This document shows positions 1-12,391 of a DNA stretch of 64,000 nucleotides, piece by piece. Positions within the stretch are counted from its first letter, which is position 1, and the number at the start of each line of letters is the position of its first letter. The notes under the pieces are model-generated. The model worked only from the letters and a program-made list of their open reading frames with translations, ran no database searches and was not told the DNA's origin. The DNA lies in NCBI GenBank assembly GCA_022747635.1, contig JAKTNV010000005.1:39645738-39709737 (forward strand). Reading direction: 5' to 3'. This DNA comes from Hetaerina americana (taxonomy: Eukaryota; Arthropoda; Insecta; Odonata; Calopterygidae). The position numbers and the translations under genes were made by a program.

Positions 1-58
1 CTATCCTCCATTCCGTCGAAAGGACGTGTGGCAGGAGGTATTAGGTTACCAGCCATTT
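1..58 (+). repeat. Family C short interspersed repeat, copy 1 (partial)
   Basis: The stretch with GTGTGGCAGGAGGTATTAGG matches a motif seen at about 39.25 kb on this strand and, as its complement, at 20.65, 50.13, 56.82, 61.61 and 62.50 kb. The family core is a CTGCAAGCCACC-like half followed by a GGTGTGTGGCAGGGGGT half, and some copies end in a TACATCTACAT-like run. The window edge probably cuts this copy. The family may be the 3' end of a retroelement; its parent is not identified. Confidence 0.6.
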
Positions 59-719
59 CTACCTCTATTCCACTACTTCCACATACACATGGCATCCCGC
101 AATCCTCTGAAAGAGTGAGTGGAAGGGGGGCTACCGGACACCATTCATGCAACACCCGTTGCACACATTATGAATAGTATACCACACTGCACTAAGAAGG
201 CAAATGAGGATTAAAAAGGGCGGACTCCCATGCACCGCTGTCACTGATCACCAGTTAGTATTCTACTTGTGCAGGATGAAAAATTCATGAATACCTTCGC
301 TCTAGACCTTTATCTATGCGACACCCAGCTGATGGGCGAGTGGCAGGTGGCGTTAGGACGACAACCATGAAGCGAGCTGAGCGGGAATGCAGCTTTTGTG
401 TCTCGGACAATTTTCGCCTTTGTTTACACATTTCCGTCTTAGTGTTTCACCCTTTCTTGTTGTCGCGAACAGTGCGTGGGACTAACGAATGTCTGACTCT
501 ATCTTTTTGGCAATTTTATCTCTCTTATTTTTAGGTGATTGTCTGTCCTGCCTACATAATTAGGGAGGTGAGTTTTCAGTGAAAAAGCAATTCTATGAAG
601 TGATTACACGAATACATCTAAGTGACTCTTGTCAACGTTGGAGATAAGCATCTAGCTACTCAGTTGTGAAGCCAGAAGAGGGATTGTTAACAGTAACTAA
701 AAGCAAAGTTTACCCGTGA
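59..719. other. No gene recognised
   Basis: AT-rich sequence with only short chance open frames. A weak second family C-like stretch lies near 318-368 (GAGTGGCAGGTGGCGTTAGG). Nothing else stands out. Confidence 0.5.
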
Positions 720-820
720 TTCAATGCAACAATTTCAGAGGGTAAAAATCATTTGTCTTGACCGGGTTGATGATTTTTACACTCAGAATGATTTATATAC
801 TCTGAAATTGTTGCACTGAA
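720..820. repeat. 101-bp imperfect hairpin (inverted repeat)
   Basis: Outer arms at 720-740 and 800-820 are complementary over 20 of 21 bases (TGCAACAATTTCAGAG and its complement). Inner arms at 742-752 and 770-780 (GTAAAAATCAT and its complement) continue the fold around a short loop. This could be a small foldback element or a transcribed hairpin. No target-site duplication was found. Confidence 0.7.
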
Positions 821-840
821 ATATATATTAGCGGATGATT

Positions 841-884
841 CCGTTAAAAGTTACTGCTGCGGTATCTCCCGCAGTTTCTTGGAA
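841..884 (+). repeat. SINE-E body fragment
   Basis: The run CCGTTAAAAGTTACTGCTGC followed by a TCTCCCGCA motif recurs with few differences at about 3386-3418, downstream of a tRNA-like SINE head. It is probably a headless fragment of that same family. Confidence 0.5.
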
Positions 885-1792
885 TTTACCTGAAATTATT
901 TTAAAGCAAAATATTATAAGAAAGCAATTTAAAGCACCGAGAAGGTTTAACTCAATAGTACAGATCACGATACATATTGGAAAATCGCCGATTCTGAAAG
1001 AGAAAAGGGAATAAATTGAACCGTGTGTTGATTAAACGGTAGATTTAGACCGACACAACCTTCGGGAAGTACGTTAAAGAAATAATGAATGTTTTCCTCA
1101 AAGGTGACAACTTTGTTATTTGAGTATATAAAGGATAAGGAATCGAGAAAATATTCACCTAATCAATCAAATGTAATCCGAAGATCAGTGCTTTTAGTTT
1201 TCAGAAAGAGCATTGCTCACATTTTCATTAAAATTCGATTTATTCCATTCGTTCAGTTGTTCACTGTATTAAGAGAGTAACAAGATGCAAAGTTTCAAAG
1301 TTAAAGAAATAATTGCTAAACACTTGGAAATGGCAGAAGTTATTGCGTTTGATATAGTTATTAGTGCCATTAGTTAATTCATGATCTTGGTGGCTGAAAG
1401 AGAAATAAAAACATACACTTTCGTAAATGGCATTGCTAACAAGAGTGTACGAGGGTTGAGGTCAATTTTGCGAACTATTTCGGGTCCAGCTTTAGTCTCA
1501 AAATTGCTAAAATATTCATCGACAACATTATTTTCATAAATCGCTCAGTTAATAGAAAAAAAGTGACCTCGGCGATGAAAATTTTGAGAGTAATTTTCAC
1601 CCTTGTTCTATGAACTCTATTCCTCGGTTGTCACATGCTAAAAAATGAGTTAGGAAAATGCTGATGGAAAGTTATAACCAATTGTACATAGCGATAGTTC
1701 CTGTACATTGTTTAAAGAGTTTATTTTACTTTCCCATGTTTATGGTGGTCCATAAAAAAACACGACAATGAACATGGAGCTACGGATCGCGA
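885..1792. other. No gene recognised
   Basis: AT-rich; the longest open frame is about 63 codons with no recognisable motif. No repeat was identified. Confidence 0.5.
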
Positions 1793-2030
1793 TGGCTAGT
1801 TTGATTGGTGAAGAAAAAGCTGGGAACCTCTTACTAAACCCTAAGACGTGATTAATTCACAGACCGGAGTAGTGGGAACCAGTTCCTTTCACCTTTCGCC
1901 TGCATTTTCACAGGAAGTTCTGACGTCGTAGGAGTCACTGAGCTCGGTTGAAGCGTGGAGTATCACTCGTATTTGAACTCGTAGCCGAATGCTCTGCCCA
2001 ATGATGTATCAAGCCACTCATGCTCTTCCC
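1793..2030 (-). mobile_element. SINE-A, old copy
   Basis: Read on the minus strand this aligns along its length with the copy at 19.93-20.20 kb. It has a degenerate tRNA-like head (about 1972-2025), then the central block whose plus-strand form contains CCAGTTCCTTTC and CAGGAAGTTCTG, then a tail matching the ACTAAACC and GTTTGATTGGTGA parts of the other copies. The internal promoter boxes are strongly decayed, so this is an old insertion. Confidence 0.6.
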
Positions 2031-3057
2031 TGCGCCCTTGGTATACTGATTTGGGATGGGTTCACCAGAATAAACCAAATGCCTAATCATCTATTAAGGA
2101 AAATTTTAGACGTAGCTATTACTTTAATAATATTGTATCATTGCCCAAGAAGTAAGGCATTGAAAACTAACTATAAATATCAAATACAGAGATTGGAATA
2201 TTCAGTGGTAAACCGGGAAGGAATACATATTTGGCATAGCACAGATACCTTCCATCACGAACTTTGGCATTGAAACACGCTCATTTCCTTCGACAAGCAT
2301 TAAATCTGAGATGCGACAAATTTAAAAGAAGTAATCTCTCAAAAATAAGACTGACAAACGTAGACGCATTGCACGCCAGTTACAATACTTCTGCAACAAC
2401 AAAATGACGTTAGTGAGCTAGGATAGTATTGATAGAGATCCTCCGAGATGGTAATGGTGGCACAGGAGGGGAGAAAAGAGTGAAAGTGGGTTTCCATTGA
2501 CCCAGGACTGTGAAACCATTCGCAGGCAAAGAATAGCTTACGCATGGTGGTTATATTACAGGCAGTAAAAACAATTGTGACACTGGAATTGAATCGAGAA
2601 AGGGTCATCTTTAAACAATGATCGAAACCTAATTACCAAGTTTGATTGCAAAGGTCTGCTGCGTCAACAGTCGGCTGACCTCCAAAGAACCCTCACCACG
2701 TGAGTCGCTTGCTTGGTTTCCGAGTCAAGGACAAAATTATCACCGCTGAAACTTCGGCCTGAAAACGAAGGTGTTTAGTTCAGGTTTAGGGAGAAAGGTA
2801 TTCACTCACGCATGCACATCGGGAGGGAAGGAAGTCGCGATGGAAAACATTTATATAACGCAGAATTAATGCATTTATTGCATCGGCTTCATTAATTTTA
2901 ATCAAGTCCTCGCATGTGTATATTGAGTAACGGTGTTTTTCACTTTATGGAATATCCTCGAAGTGATGAATGAAAGTCATTCTTCCATAAAATTATTCGG
3001 AAAACATAAAAATTCTATCATAGCGCACAATTGCGAGACATTTACATTTCGAAAAAT
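2031..3057. other. No gene recognised
   Basis: Only short open frames; nothing matches the repeat families seen elsewhere in the window. Confidence 0.5.
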
Positions 3058-3135
3058 GCCTCGACAGGGGATTTGAACCCGGATCCCTCGATTTCATAGG
3101 GTACTAACTCCTGTTTAGCCTCCTAGGTGTTCTCT
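3058..3135 (-). mobile_element. tRNA-derived SINE head, relic
   Basis: The minus strand carries GGATCCGGGTTCAAATCCCC, a B-box with flanking T-arm bases, about 40 bases after a weak A-box-like AGGAGGCTAAACAGG. No complete cloverleaf can be drawn, so a SINE relic is preferred to a tRNA gene. Confidence 0.5.
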
Positions 3136-3254
3136 TTTGCGTTAAATTTTTACGGGTTTTAGAGGAACAAGACGAGTTACCGTAAGCCGTCATGCATAGA
3201 GTGTCACGAAGAGCATCACAGCGAGGCTAAAGGTAACGACGTAGTTGCTTTCTT

Positions 3255-3420
3255 TAGACAGGAAGAGCCTCAGTAGCTCAACTGGCGAAAGTACTCAACC
3301 AGGAATCGGTTTCGAATTCCGATCAAGGCGAATTATTTCTTCCCTGCGAAAATTTCTCTCACATATGCCTATGCTGCTGGTTACTCCGCTAAAGTTACTG
3401 CTTCGACGTTTCCCGCATTA
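3255..3420 (+). mobile_element. SINE-E with tRNA-like head
   Basis: The head begins near GCCTCAGTAGCTCAACTGGC (A-box like) and has a perfect 5-bp T-arm, ATCGG then TTTCGAATT then CCGAT. GCCT and AGGC could pair as a partial acceptor stem, but the anticodon arm is missing. The body ends with a TAAAGTTACTGCTTCGACG stretch shared with 841-884. It is therefore a tRNA-derived SINE rather than a functional tRNA. Confidence 0.6.
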
Positions 3421-5860
3421 AAAAAAATCTATGATGGCGTTTTGAAATACACAAGTTTAAATAATGAAGCATGGAAGCCAATAAAGGCAAAAAAAAGTGT
3501 GGACAAGTGAAAATATGGAACCCTAAAATGTACTCCAGCGAAATATAAAATGTTTCCATGAAGTTTTGGAGGTCATTTCAGTAGACTCCTAATTTTGATC
3601 CTTAACTTTTGTTCTTAATGTGCCCCGAAGAAAAATAATCTATAAGATTTAATTGAAGGTGCAAAATAAGGATGAAGTTACCTTTACGTGAAAAATCAAA
3701 TGATGAAGGTTCACTTGGTAGCTGAACACTGAATGGTAGGGAAAATTTCACGAATAAATCTGTTGCTCCGAAAATTACCAAACTTGACTGGAGCCAGAGT
3801 TGTTTAACCCCGCACTTTTCGCGAAATCACGCAATCGGTGGCGGTGCACCTAAAACGAAGGCCCAAATTCCTCTCAGAGTCGAAGGTACGCGTGCGGAGT
3901 GGTAATGATCAGAGACCACCCGTGGACATCCAGCCCAGCTCAACCCGACCGTCTCAAGAGCACGAAATATATCTCACTTCCCCCAGTCTCCCCTTTCACT
4001 TCCTCGTCCTCTTCCTGCGGTCGGATGCGGCAAGGGGTGGGCAGGAGGCCGAGGGCACAGGGCACGCGGGTGGGCCCATGCGGGCGGTGGCGTGCGGATC
4101 GAAGTGAAATGGCTTGCCTGCCTGGTCAGGGGACGGTGCGGAAGGGAAAACCACTGGAGCTCTACGGTGCTAGATTTTGGAATAAAATAAAAAGATGGTA
4201 GCTCAACACTGTGGAATTTTTCCGTCACATAAAGGGCGTATAACATGCATCCCGTGGCTTATTTGTTCGGTTCTATCGGTTCCAGCATATAGGAACGCAC
4301 GCCTGAGGTATATACGAATGATGAGATTGTGGTATATGGCTCGAAACTGGTTTTTAAGGGAATAAAATATGAACAATGTAAATTTAATTCTTTTAATAAC
4401 CAATTTTGATCGTCGCAGAGGGATCCGAGTTGAACTTGGCGAAGAAGGGCCGATATCTCGACGTTCTGGTGTGAATGAAATACGTGGAATCCGAGCCGTA
4501 ATTACTGCCCGCAACATTTTGACCTTGAGGAGTTTTGAAGCCATTTGCTCACATCTACGAATTTCCGTCCGGTGTGTCGATTCGCACCGACAAACTAGGC
4601 TCCACATGTACATATTAATATATTTCGGAGCGATTGGACATATATTGGATCAACTTTCCTCGTCATACCTTTATCTTCATCACTTCGATTTCCGTTTTAT
4701 GAAAGTCAGTATGCTGGAATAAGATACCGCTGAGATGGAGCGTGATACGGAAAAAATACGATTACATTGAAGGACAAACCTCGTCGTGTAATATCGAAAG
4801 AACACCAAGAAAATATTTTGCAGTATAATGCAGTCCTAGGTTTAGGAAGGTGTGACAGAGGATGTTAAACATTAATTGGTGCGGGAGAAGTAAGGGATTA
4901 GTTATCGGGAGGTTTAACGCAGGAATTTCTACAATTGATAGGAACTTGCAATGAAGGACTTCGTCATTCGATTGTGGTGGATCTAGTCAGTCATCTGACT
5001 GACTCAATGACCAGGCTTGTAATTCAGGCGTGCAATGCAATTCAGGCGTGAATCAACTAAGGAGGAGGGAAAAAAACAATGGAAGATATTAAAAGGATCA
5101 GGCGAAGGGAAGGGTTACAGCTTGCTGGGATTTATTGGCGGGAATTAGCGGATGAAATATATAAGAGGGAAGGAAAAATGGAAGAGAATAAATGGTTGGA
5201 AAAGCCAAGGCTTAAGATTTCGGGAGAAGCCTTCTGGTAAAGGATTATTATTGTTATTAATCAATCAAAACGATTTCACTTTACATATTTATCTACAACG
5301 CCATCGCGTAAATTCTCTTAAACTTAAAGAGGCCATTTAACATTTTTGAAAATGCGAGATAACGTAACGCCTGGAGTATTGACTTTTTCCCTCATTCTCT
5401 AAGACCAGGTTAGCGTTCTATTAGGCTTACGCGAGAAAGGCACACTTGATTCATGTTCAATGCACGCGTCTCAATGCGTGGGAATGAGTATTTCACGTAC
5501 TGGGAGATTAACGGAACTAGAATAGATCCTTAAACCCATCCAGTCATATCACTAGGGAGTATAGGGAGTTAAATGGAGATAATTACTGGCGTGCTTCCTG
5601 AATTTCTCTAAGACCCTCATAAACCGAAATCACTGACTCCATCAATCATCCCATCTCCGTGATAAAATAAACAGTAAAAAACACTACTCACCCAAAACAA
5701 AATTAGTTTCGCAATTGCGCATCAACTTGAGCGGAACCCATATATCCGCCGAGTGAAGACCAAAGCTGATAGGCCAAACCGTCGCGTGAGGAACGTTAAG
5801 TTGGCATTTAGGGAGAAGGTGCTTTCGAACTGAGCGGCCCGGGGGGAAGGGGGGCGGGAA
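3421..5860. other. No gene recognised; GC-richer patch 3.84-4.14 kb
   Basis: Overlapping open frames of 89-136 codons on both strands at 3.84-4.72 kb show no family motif. The overlap on opposite strands argues for chance. The remainder is AT-rich and featureless. Confidence 0.45.
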
Positions 5861-6200
5861 GAAGAGATAAGGAATCGGGGTGTGTGTGTGTGGGGGGGGA
5901 GGAGAGGGGGTTAGGTTTCAGCGGAGGGGTACGCGATTCCTCGAGAGGGGTTCGTCTTTTGTTTTAAGGGCGCAGTTGAAGATGGGACTAAGAGGAACGG
6001 TATCGCTAGGAGAGGCATTGTCACGCGGCGACGAGTTTGGGGCGGGGTAGAATTTCACACCTATCCCCCACACTCTCTCCCGGATCAGGACCCTTGATGC
6101 TGAGACACGCAACTCCCCCGCACCCTCAGATAAAGCTCCGATGAAGCGCGACCGGGTGGCGCGCGGCCATTTTGGAATCAGTCCTGCCAACAGCTATGAG
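5861..6200. other. GC-rich stretch with G runs and GT tract
   Basis: Locally GC-rich DNA with several runs of four to eight G and a short (GT)n tract at about 5880-5892. No coding signal is convincing. It could be an unmethylated regulatory stretch or simply compositional variation. Confidence 0.35.
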
Positions 6201-6421
6201 TTTGGCAACCGCCCATTGCGGTATCTCCGGTGGCGTTGAGACATCGTCTGACACAATTGAATTGATAACCGGAGGCTCGAACAGCGCGATTATGCACGGC
6301 ACGCTGCACGGATCCGCTGAATCAGAGTAATTTTTACAATTTGTGGTTCCCAGGCCTCCCAGATGGTGGAAAGAATCGGTATTTAACATTCGCGATTTCA
6401 ACTATACTATTCCTATTGACA

Positions 6422-6510
6422 CGACCCGGATTTCGAAACTTTGCGTCATCCTCAGGCGACACAAATGTGTCATCACCTGAAAATGACGCTAAGTGTCGGA
6501 GCCCGGGTCG
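6422..6510. repeat. Inverted pair of hammerhead-like motifs
   Basis: Two arms, 6422-6460 and 6474-6510, are imperfect inverted copies. Read on the minus strand the left arm gives CTGAGGA, a spacer able to form part of a stem, GAAAT, four bases and GTC. The right arm on the plus strand gives CTGAAAA, a 5-bp stem GACGC/GTGTC with loop TAA, GGAGC, CCGG and GTC. That order is the hammerhead core (CUGAUGA, stem II, GAAA, short stem III, UH). Both arms carry core mismatches, so catalysis is doubtful. Confidence 0.4.
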
Positions 6511-6960
6511 CATGAATACAAATAGTGCGGCGGAAATAACAAATGTTTAAATCATTTCTCTCATAAATGGAAAGTTTCCACATTGTTATAGGCCTGAAAT
6601 TATAACGTTCCTCCCAGATGTTTATTATGAAACTATTTAGTCTTTTTTAGTACCCTGAAAGCCACCGGTAGGCTGTGAGGCAAGGGGGCGGGGGGACTAA
6701 TTGCACGCCATACTAATTTTGACCCGCAATACTTTTCCCCCCTAGCGCAGTCATTTCTCAATTTCAACCAAGAAGCCGACTTTTGGAATTGAAAAAAAAA
6801 TATTTTATCGTCCATCAAGCAGGCAGAAACGATTTAAAATCTTAAACACGACTCAACATCTTAAAAATTTAGCAGTTGTTTCATCGTAACTTTTGTGAAA
6901 ATTATGCACATTCAAAGTAAGGACGGACATGGGAGGTAGTTTTCCACAGCATTTACGAAA

Positions 6961-7091
6961 GGTGTTCAATGAAGGCCGATCACTATTTTTTTCAACAACA
7001 TAAATTTATTCAACCTCCACATTTTGATGGTCCTCAAAGTAGTCCCCATTGGATGCCATGCACCGGTTCCACCTTTTTTCCAGTCTTCAAA
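6961..7091 (-). pseudogene. mariner transposase C-terminal relic
   Basis: Read on the minus strand, 7091 to 7006 encodes about 28 residues and a stop. They include FEDWKKRW and NGDYFED, matching in position the extreme C terminus of the mariner transposase at 12.4 kb (FEDWIKRW and DGDYFEG). The following sequence to 6961 would be the element's 3' untranslated end. Nothing upstream of residue F is recognisable, so the rest is deleted or decayed. The codon differences indicate another mariner lineage or an older copy. Confidence 0.7.
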
Positions 7092-8257
7092 GACTAGATG
7101 CCATATTTTGATTATTTGATGATGATGAGATATCAGTTTCACACCAATTAAGCCAGTAGATGCTTCATTAAGCTACAACCGATCGCAAGTGTTTGTATAA
7201 ACAGTGTGGAAAATGACATGTCTCTTCCTTTAATCTATAACTCTCTACATCATCTAGTGAACTATCTGTATCCTGCACGCCACCACTAAGGTGTGTAACA
7301 TGGGGTGATTGCACTGAAGGCATGCAATATTATGTTCATTTTCGCTTTATTGTTAGTATTTTACGTATTTTATACAATGGAGATAATGTTAACCAAAGGT
7401 ATAAGCACTACGATATCGAAGTATAATCACTGCGCATGCAAGACGAACCGATAGCAAAGAAAACATGAAATAAGGGCTGGCTAAAAGCATCATTCTAGGT
7501 GCTACTTAGGACACAAGTTTTCCCTAGTGCTGTCATTTGCAGATATTCTCTACCCTTATCATCCGCGTGAAAAATGGCACCTGAAATCTCTTTAATCTTC
7601 TTCTCATAGTCTCTGCTACCACAGTACGATGAAATTAGTAATACATTTTAAACATCACAGCCTAAGAGACCAATTGTTTCAATTTATGCAATAGATTTAT
7701 GATGCAGTATAACCTATTCCATGACCTTCAGAACGAACCACGCATCCAATGAATCCATTTACCTCAAAGCTCTTAAAAATCCACTTTTTAAACCCCTGGG
7801 AAAGAAACTTTTGGCTCGGAGGTTTACGGAACTAAAAACTTCATGAAGTACCTGCTCTCTGAAACATTTTTTTCTTTTTAAGTCACTACCATAGAGGTAT
7901 AAAAAGCCAACCTTTTTATAACTCTATGGTCATCAGAACGCCAGTTTTGGCCGAAAAACACGTCGTTGATAAGATCTCGTTCGTTCCAGTCGGTGACTTA
8001 GCCAGCCAACCTCATGGAGGAATGGGGAACGAATGGGGGAAGGTCGTCCCAAGAAGGAAAGATGGATAAGAAGCTTCATCTTCAGAATTGCGCTATTTCC
8101 AGCTTGTTAACAGAGCGAAGTAAATGAAATGTTTACTTAGTGTTTTCATCAGAAACGGACTTTAAGTGAACAGTAAACCATGGGAGTCACTGTAAGTTAA
8201 AAGCGTGCTAAGTGAAGAATAGTAAATAAAACTACGTTCAAACCGCACACGTCCCGG
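7092..8257. other. No gene recognised
   Basis: No open frame of note and no repeat identified. Confidence 0.5.
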
Positions 8258-8288
8258 CAGTGGGGGGGGGGGAGGGAGGTGGGGGAGA
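8258..8288 (+). other. G-rich run with G-quadruplex potential
   Basis: A run of about eleven G is followed by GGGAGG, TGGGGG and similar blocks within 30 bases, enough G-tracts for an intramolecular quadruplex. No gene context was found. Confidence 0.4.
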
Positions 8289-9062
8289 GATCCAGCGTGT
8301 CTCCGTTGCATTACCGGTCTCTGCGTTTACATTGAATGTTCACAAACCAGAAGGGCGTTTTGGTTTTATAGCCACGGTACTCACTCATTTTATGGATTCC
8401 TATTCCCGACTCTCTCCCAACGAATACAAGTTTGTACATCCTCCTTTTTCCTGATTTTTCCCCCATATTCTGGCAATGTGATCACGAAGTTTTCGTGGAT
8501 CACACTTCAAAAGCTTTGCTTGGGCAACAAAGTCGGTCCAACTTTTGTTCCGGTTTTTCCCAAGAACAGAATCCGAGATTACCTATTGAAAACACTGACT
8601 GATCTCGCAACAGGAAAGAAAGCCGTTGTATAGGGAACTCCTGATTAACATACGTAAAACGTTTACAATACGCATATCAGAATATCAATTTTTTTCAAAT
8701 AAATTGACTCATTTCCCCTTTTTTTCCAGAATTTTTGAGGAAATACAATATTTACCGATTTTTTGACTTTGATCTTTAGGTTCTTGTTACTTAAAAAATA
8801 TAATGGAAACGCAAAATAGAAAAAATATCATAATATGGATGCTGTATGAAATGTGAAGGGCGGTTGACCTCAAGCTCTGTATCCGCCACTGGACGAGGTA
8901 GGGAAAGGAACTTACCCCTCTATCCTCACGTGTTTGTCACACGGACATAGGGGTTACAATTAGTACCAGGCAGGCTTTACCCCCCACTCATCAAACCTTC
9001 CTTCGGGATGTATGCCTTGGCTTATCTAGTGAATTCAGCAGCCTCAGCACCAGGGACTAGAT
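8289..9062. other. No gene recognised
   Basis: AT-rich, short chance frames only. Confidence 0.5.
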
Positions 9063-9674
9063 TTAAGGGAGCACTCGGGAATTCTTGGGCTTAATTGCCC
9101 TTTTTGCCCCGCATAACCCTCGGATCCCCACCCATCCACCGGCCGGGATATACGATGGGGTGATCTGGCCTAAATCGGGAATCCCGGGTGGGAAAATCGT
9201 GGACTGGGTTCTTATAAATCTACGAGGTGATTCGGCGGGTAAGATTTTCGGCCAATTCGGCAAATCGGCTGTTTTCGTGCCGGAATCAACGCTCAACATA
9301 CAATATTCCCAAATTGCTTGCACTTGCAGATAATTAAATGAAGCACGTTGGCTCTTAGCAAATGGCGATGTGGAGCGAATCGCCCCACGGTACCTGACCC
9401 CGCTCTGATTGTGAGCCAAGTCTCCATCGAATGTTGAGCGCGCGGGTTCTGTGCCTAACTGGTGGGTGAGAGAGAAGAAAGTAAAGCCGCAATCACTTTT
9501 GCGGAGATATCGAGGCTTCTCCTCATCGTGTTTTGCTCTCCTAGAAAACAATACTCGATGGCAAAGGATACAAAATAAACGTTTTCCGAATCCATAGCAT
9601 CTCCGGGATCCTTGATAAACTGCGTCGGTAATAAATATTGGACAAGTAAGTAGGCCAGTCCGAAATACATACAT
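9063..9674 (-). other. 203-codon open frame, unsupported
   Basis: This is one of the longest open frames in the window, but I recognise no domain, signal peptide or repeated motif in it. It lies in DNA that is GC-richer than its surroundings, where stop codons are rarer, and shorter frames are open on the opposite strand and in another frame. No promoter or splice context was identified. I regard it as chance or the trace of an unrecognised element; only a protein search or transcript evidence could change that. Confidence 0.12.
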
Positions 9675-12061
9675 ACATTAATCCTGTCCTTATCTACCTC
9701 TCTTCTTTGTCTCTACGCATATAGTTTGCAGAACTGAGTGTAAATCATGGAAAAGAAACAGCGTCTGCTGAGGATGACCGCGAATCCATTAAATAAGCCG
9801 AAAATTAATTCAATCACCTCTGTCATTGAAGCTAGCAAAACAATATTTTGCTAACCATCGCTCGGCTCGCTCTCTCGAAGGCAATTACCCAAGGCTAATG
9901 ATGACGGAAGAGCGGAAATCAGTGCGAAGGAGCCAGTAATTTCGTGGGGCGGAGGGAGGGGAGAGGAAGGAAATTTGCCCTAGTGTGGTATCACGAACTC
10001 ATAAAATGGATCGATATCTATCCATCTACTCCCGATCAGATAATTTTCTAGGGCCAATTCCTTCCATACTCCGGTAATACACGAGGCTTCGCTCGTAAAT
10101 CACGCTGAGACGAAGGATTGCTTCGGGACCCGGGAAAAAAAAACAAAACAGTGTTACCCTTCTCCTGAGTAATGGCCGCACGACGGACCTTTCTACTTCG
10201 AGATGTGCAACCTCACCGATCCAACAATAAACGACCACGAAACGAAATCCTTGGGAACGCTGAATTTCCGAATCCTGCGGCTTAATAAGGATCGATTTAT
10301 TTTCAAAAATGACTCAAATAGAGCAAGGTTGTATCTAAGAAACAGGTATTTTCAATTATTTTGTGAAACAAAATTATTTTATCTGGGAAAGTTGAGATGA
10401 ACACACCCGGAAAAATTCGGACCAGTCGCTCAGATAAAAATGAATGAACAATCCCACATTGACCAATGATTAAATAGACTGGATTGAAAAAGCTAGTAAT
10501 CTGCGGTGAATGATGGAATGACTTTAGGTTAGTGCGAAATATAGTATATTGATGAAACAATGTACAAAATTAATAGAAAATTACACACTGTACACTAAAA
10601 CTTAATCGGAAAATACAAAGATTAAACATATTTATACGACAGGTACACGCATGGATGGTATTGTGGAAAGAAATAACTCAAGATTTGATGAAAGCATATC
10701 AAGGAGAGATGGCCAATAATGTGCCCAAAGAGTTGTTTTCAGTAGTTATTTTGTTTAGAAAGAAATTGATTATTGAGCCATTTGCAGTTGATCTTAGTCT
10801 TTGAATCCGGCCAATTACCCTGCATACACACAGCTAATTGTGGTTTGAGGGTAGTGAGACTTATCTCGGGAACAGTGGGCGGATGGAAAGCAACTTCCTC
10901 TCCTGCACTTCAATATGTGATTGTCATGCGCAGTTGGGTTTAATACGCAGTGAGATTCACCCCACCACTCATCGCATCAATTTACGAATTGATTGGCGCG
11001 TGAATTTTTTTGAAGTACCTTCTGCCACTCCAATCTCTAGAATTCATTTACTTTCTAAATCGATAAAAATAAAATAAAAACTTTCAAGCGCGGCTAGACA
11101 TTTCGAGTCACCTAAAAATTACACGCATGAGTACAAACAAAAAAATATACAGATCTAAATAAAATCTAGAATAGAGGTTCTTTAGGGAAACGTAACTGCG
11201 TGCCGATCACTCTGTTAGCTCCTACTACTTCCTACCAACCCGAAACGCGATTTCCAGATTTCGGTAACGATCATTCCATTGTAATGAGTTCACTGGAATG
11301 GGTCATACCTCGGCGAGGCTATCGATTTTTTTATGCGCGGCTCATTCACTTTAATCTGAAGCAACCATCTCTCTTCTCCAACCGGGAATTTCCTGAGCCG
11401 TGCTGTTTTGCGTGAGTTACTTTCGTCATGAGGAAGTGGAGGGATGGGGGTCGGGTTTGGGGCTTGATTCAGCGTCATCTAGCGGGCGGATTATGGGGAT
11501 TGGGGATTGCGGGTGGGAGAGGAGGGGCTCTTGCGGGCGGGGAGGTCCGGTGGCAGGGTGGGAGATAGTTCTCTCACTGAGAGGGGAAAGGAAGCAAGAA
11601 GATGAGATGAGAGAGAGAACTTCCTTAGAGATGCACAACGGTCCTTGCGTATGTACACATTTGTTCTTGGGAAATAGCCACATCGGACGATCCGTGAGAC
11701 GACTTTCGGCCATTTTCCCCTAGCTCACGGTATATTTGCTTCGGTGTTGGGTCGACCAAGCGAATTGCAGCCAAATGCTGTCGACGCGTACAGAAATCCG
11801 AAAAAAACTAATGAAACTGACACCTGATAAACCTTCCTCAACTTGCATGTAATTAGATTTTGATTCCATATTAAGTTCTTTAATTAATATACGCATATGG
11901 TAACGACGCGAGTTTTGCACATACGGCAGATTTTCTACATACATGCGCACTATATGCGAGAATAAGTAGCCAAGTATCGGTAACGGCCCATGTATTTTCG
12001 ATTTTGTAGTTGGGCATGCGTTTTTTTGTCACAATTAGAACAGTTATAATATTCACTTTCC
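9675..12061. other. No gene recognised; GC-rich patch 11.43-11.60 kb
   Basis: Overlapping short frames on both strands around 11.40-11.72 kb coincide with a G-rich patch and look like chance. No repeat was identified. Confidence 0.45.
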
Positions 12062-12140
12062 ATTTTTTAATGTAGGGGGATCGGACTGGCGCGGTAGATA
12101 ATGCACTGGTTTCCAACCACAACGATACGGGGTCGAAAAT
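12062..12140 (+). mobile_element. tRNA-derived SINE head, decayed
   Basis: ACTGGCGCGGTAGATAATGC resembles an A-box, and GGGGTCGAAAATTG lies at B-box distance but is degenerate. Interpreted as an old SINE head just upstream of the LINE copy. Confidence 0.4.
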
Positions 12141-12338
12141 TGAATGTGGTAAAATTTTTCATAAGTGTCCCTGCTTTGGGTGCCTTTTTCGAAATAATTG
12201 CCCATAGGAAATTTAAATACGGTAAAAACGCAAAGTAAAAATGAAATGCCCTTAATTTCAAATTGATATCCAAGCTCTAGTATCAGTCAGCCGAGGGGTT
12301 GCAAGCATTGTTGAGTGAATTAGAAATTCAGCGCTATA

Positions 12339-12366
12339 CTACCTTGATAAAAAATTTCCCGGAATT
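12339..12366 (+). repeat. mariner terminal inverted repeat, left
   Basis: Imperfect 28-bp terminal repeat, complementary to 13642-13669 with a few mismatches, preceded by TA. This end lies next to the transposase stop codon. Confidence 0.92.
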
Positions 12367-12391
12367 TATTCAGAAAATTAAAAATACAAGT

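Noticed and set aside
9063..9674. 203-codon frame as a gene
   Set aside because: No recognisable motif, no regulatory context, overlapping frames open; listed only as unsupported.
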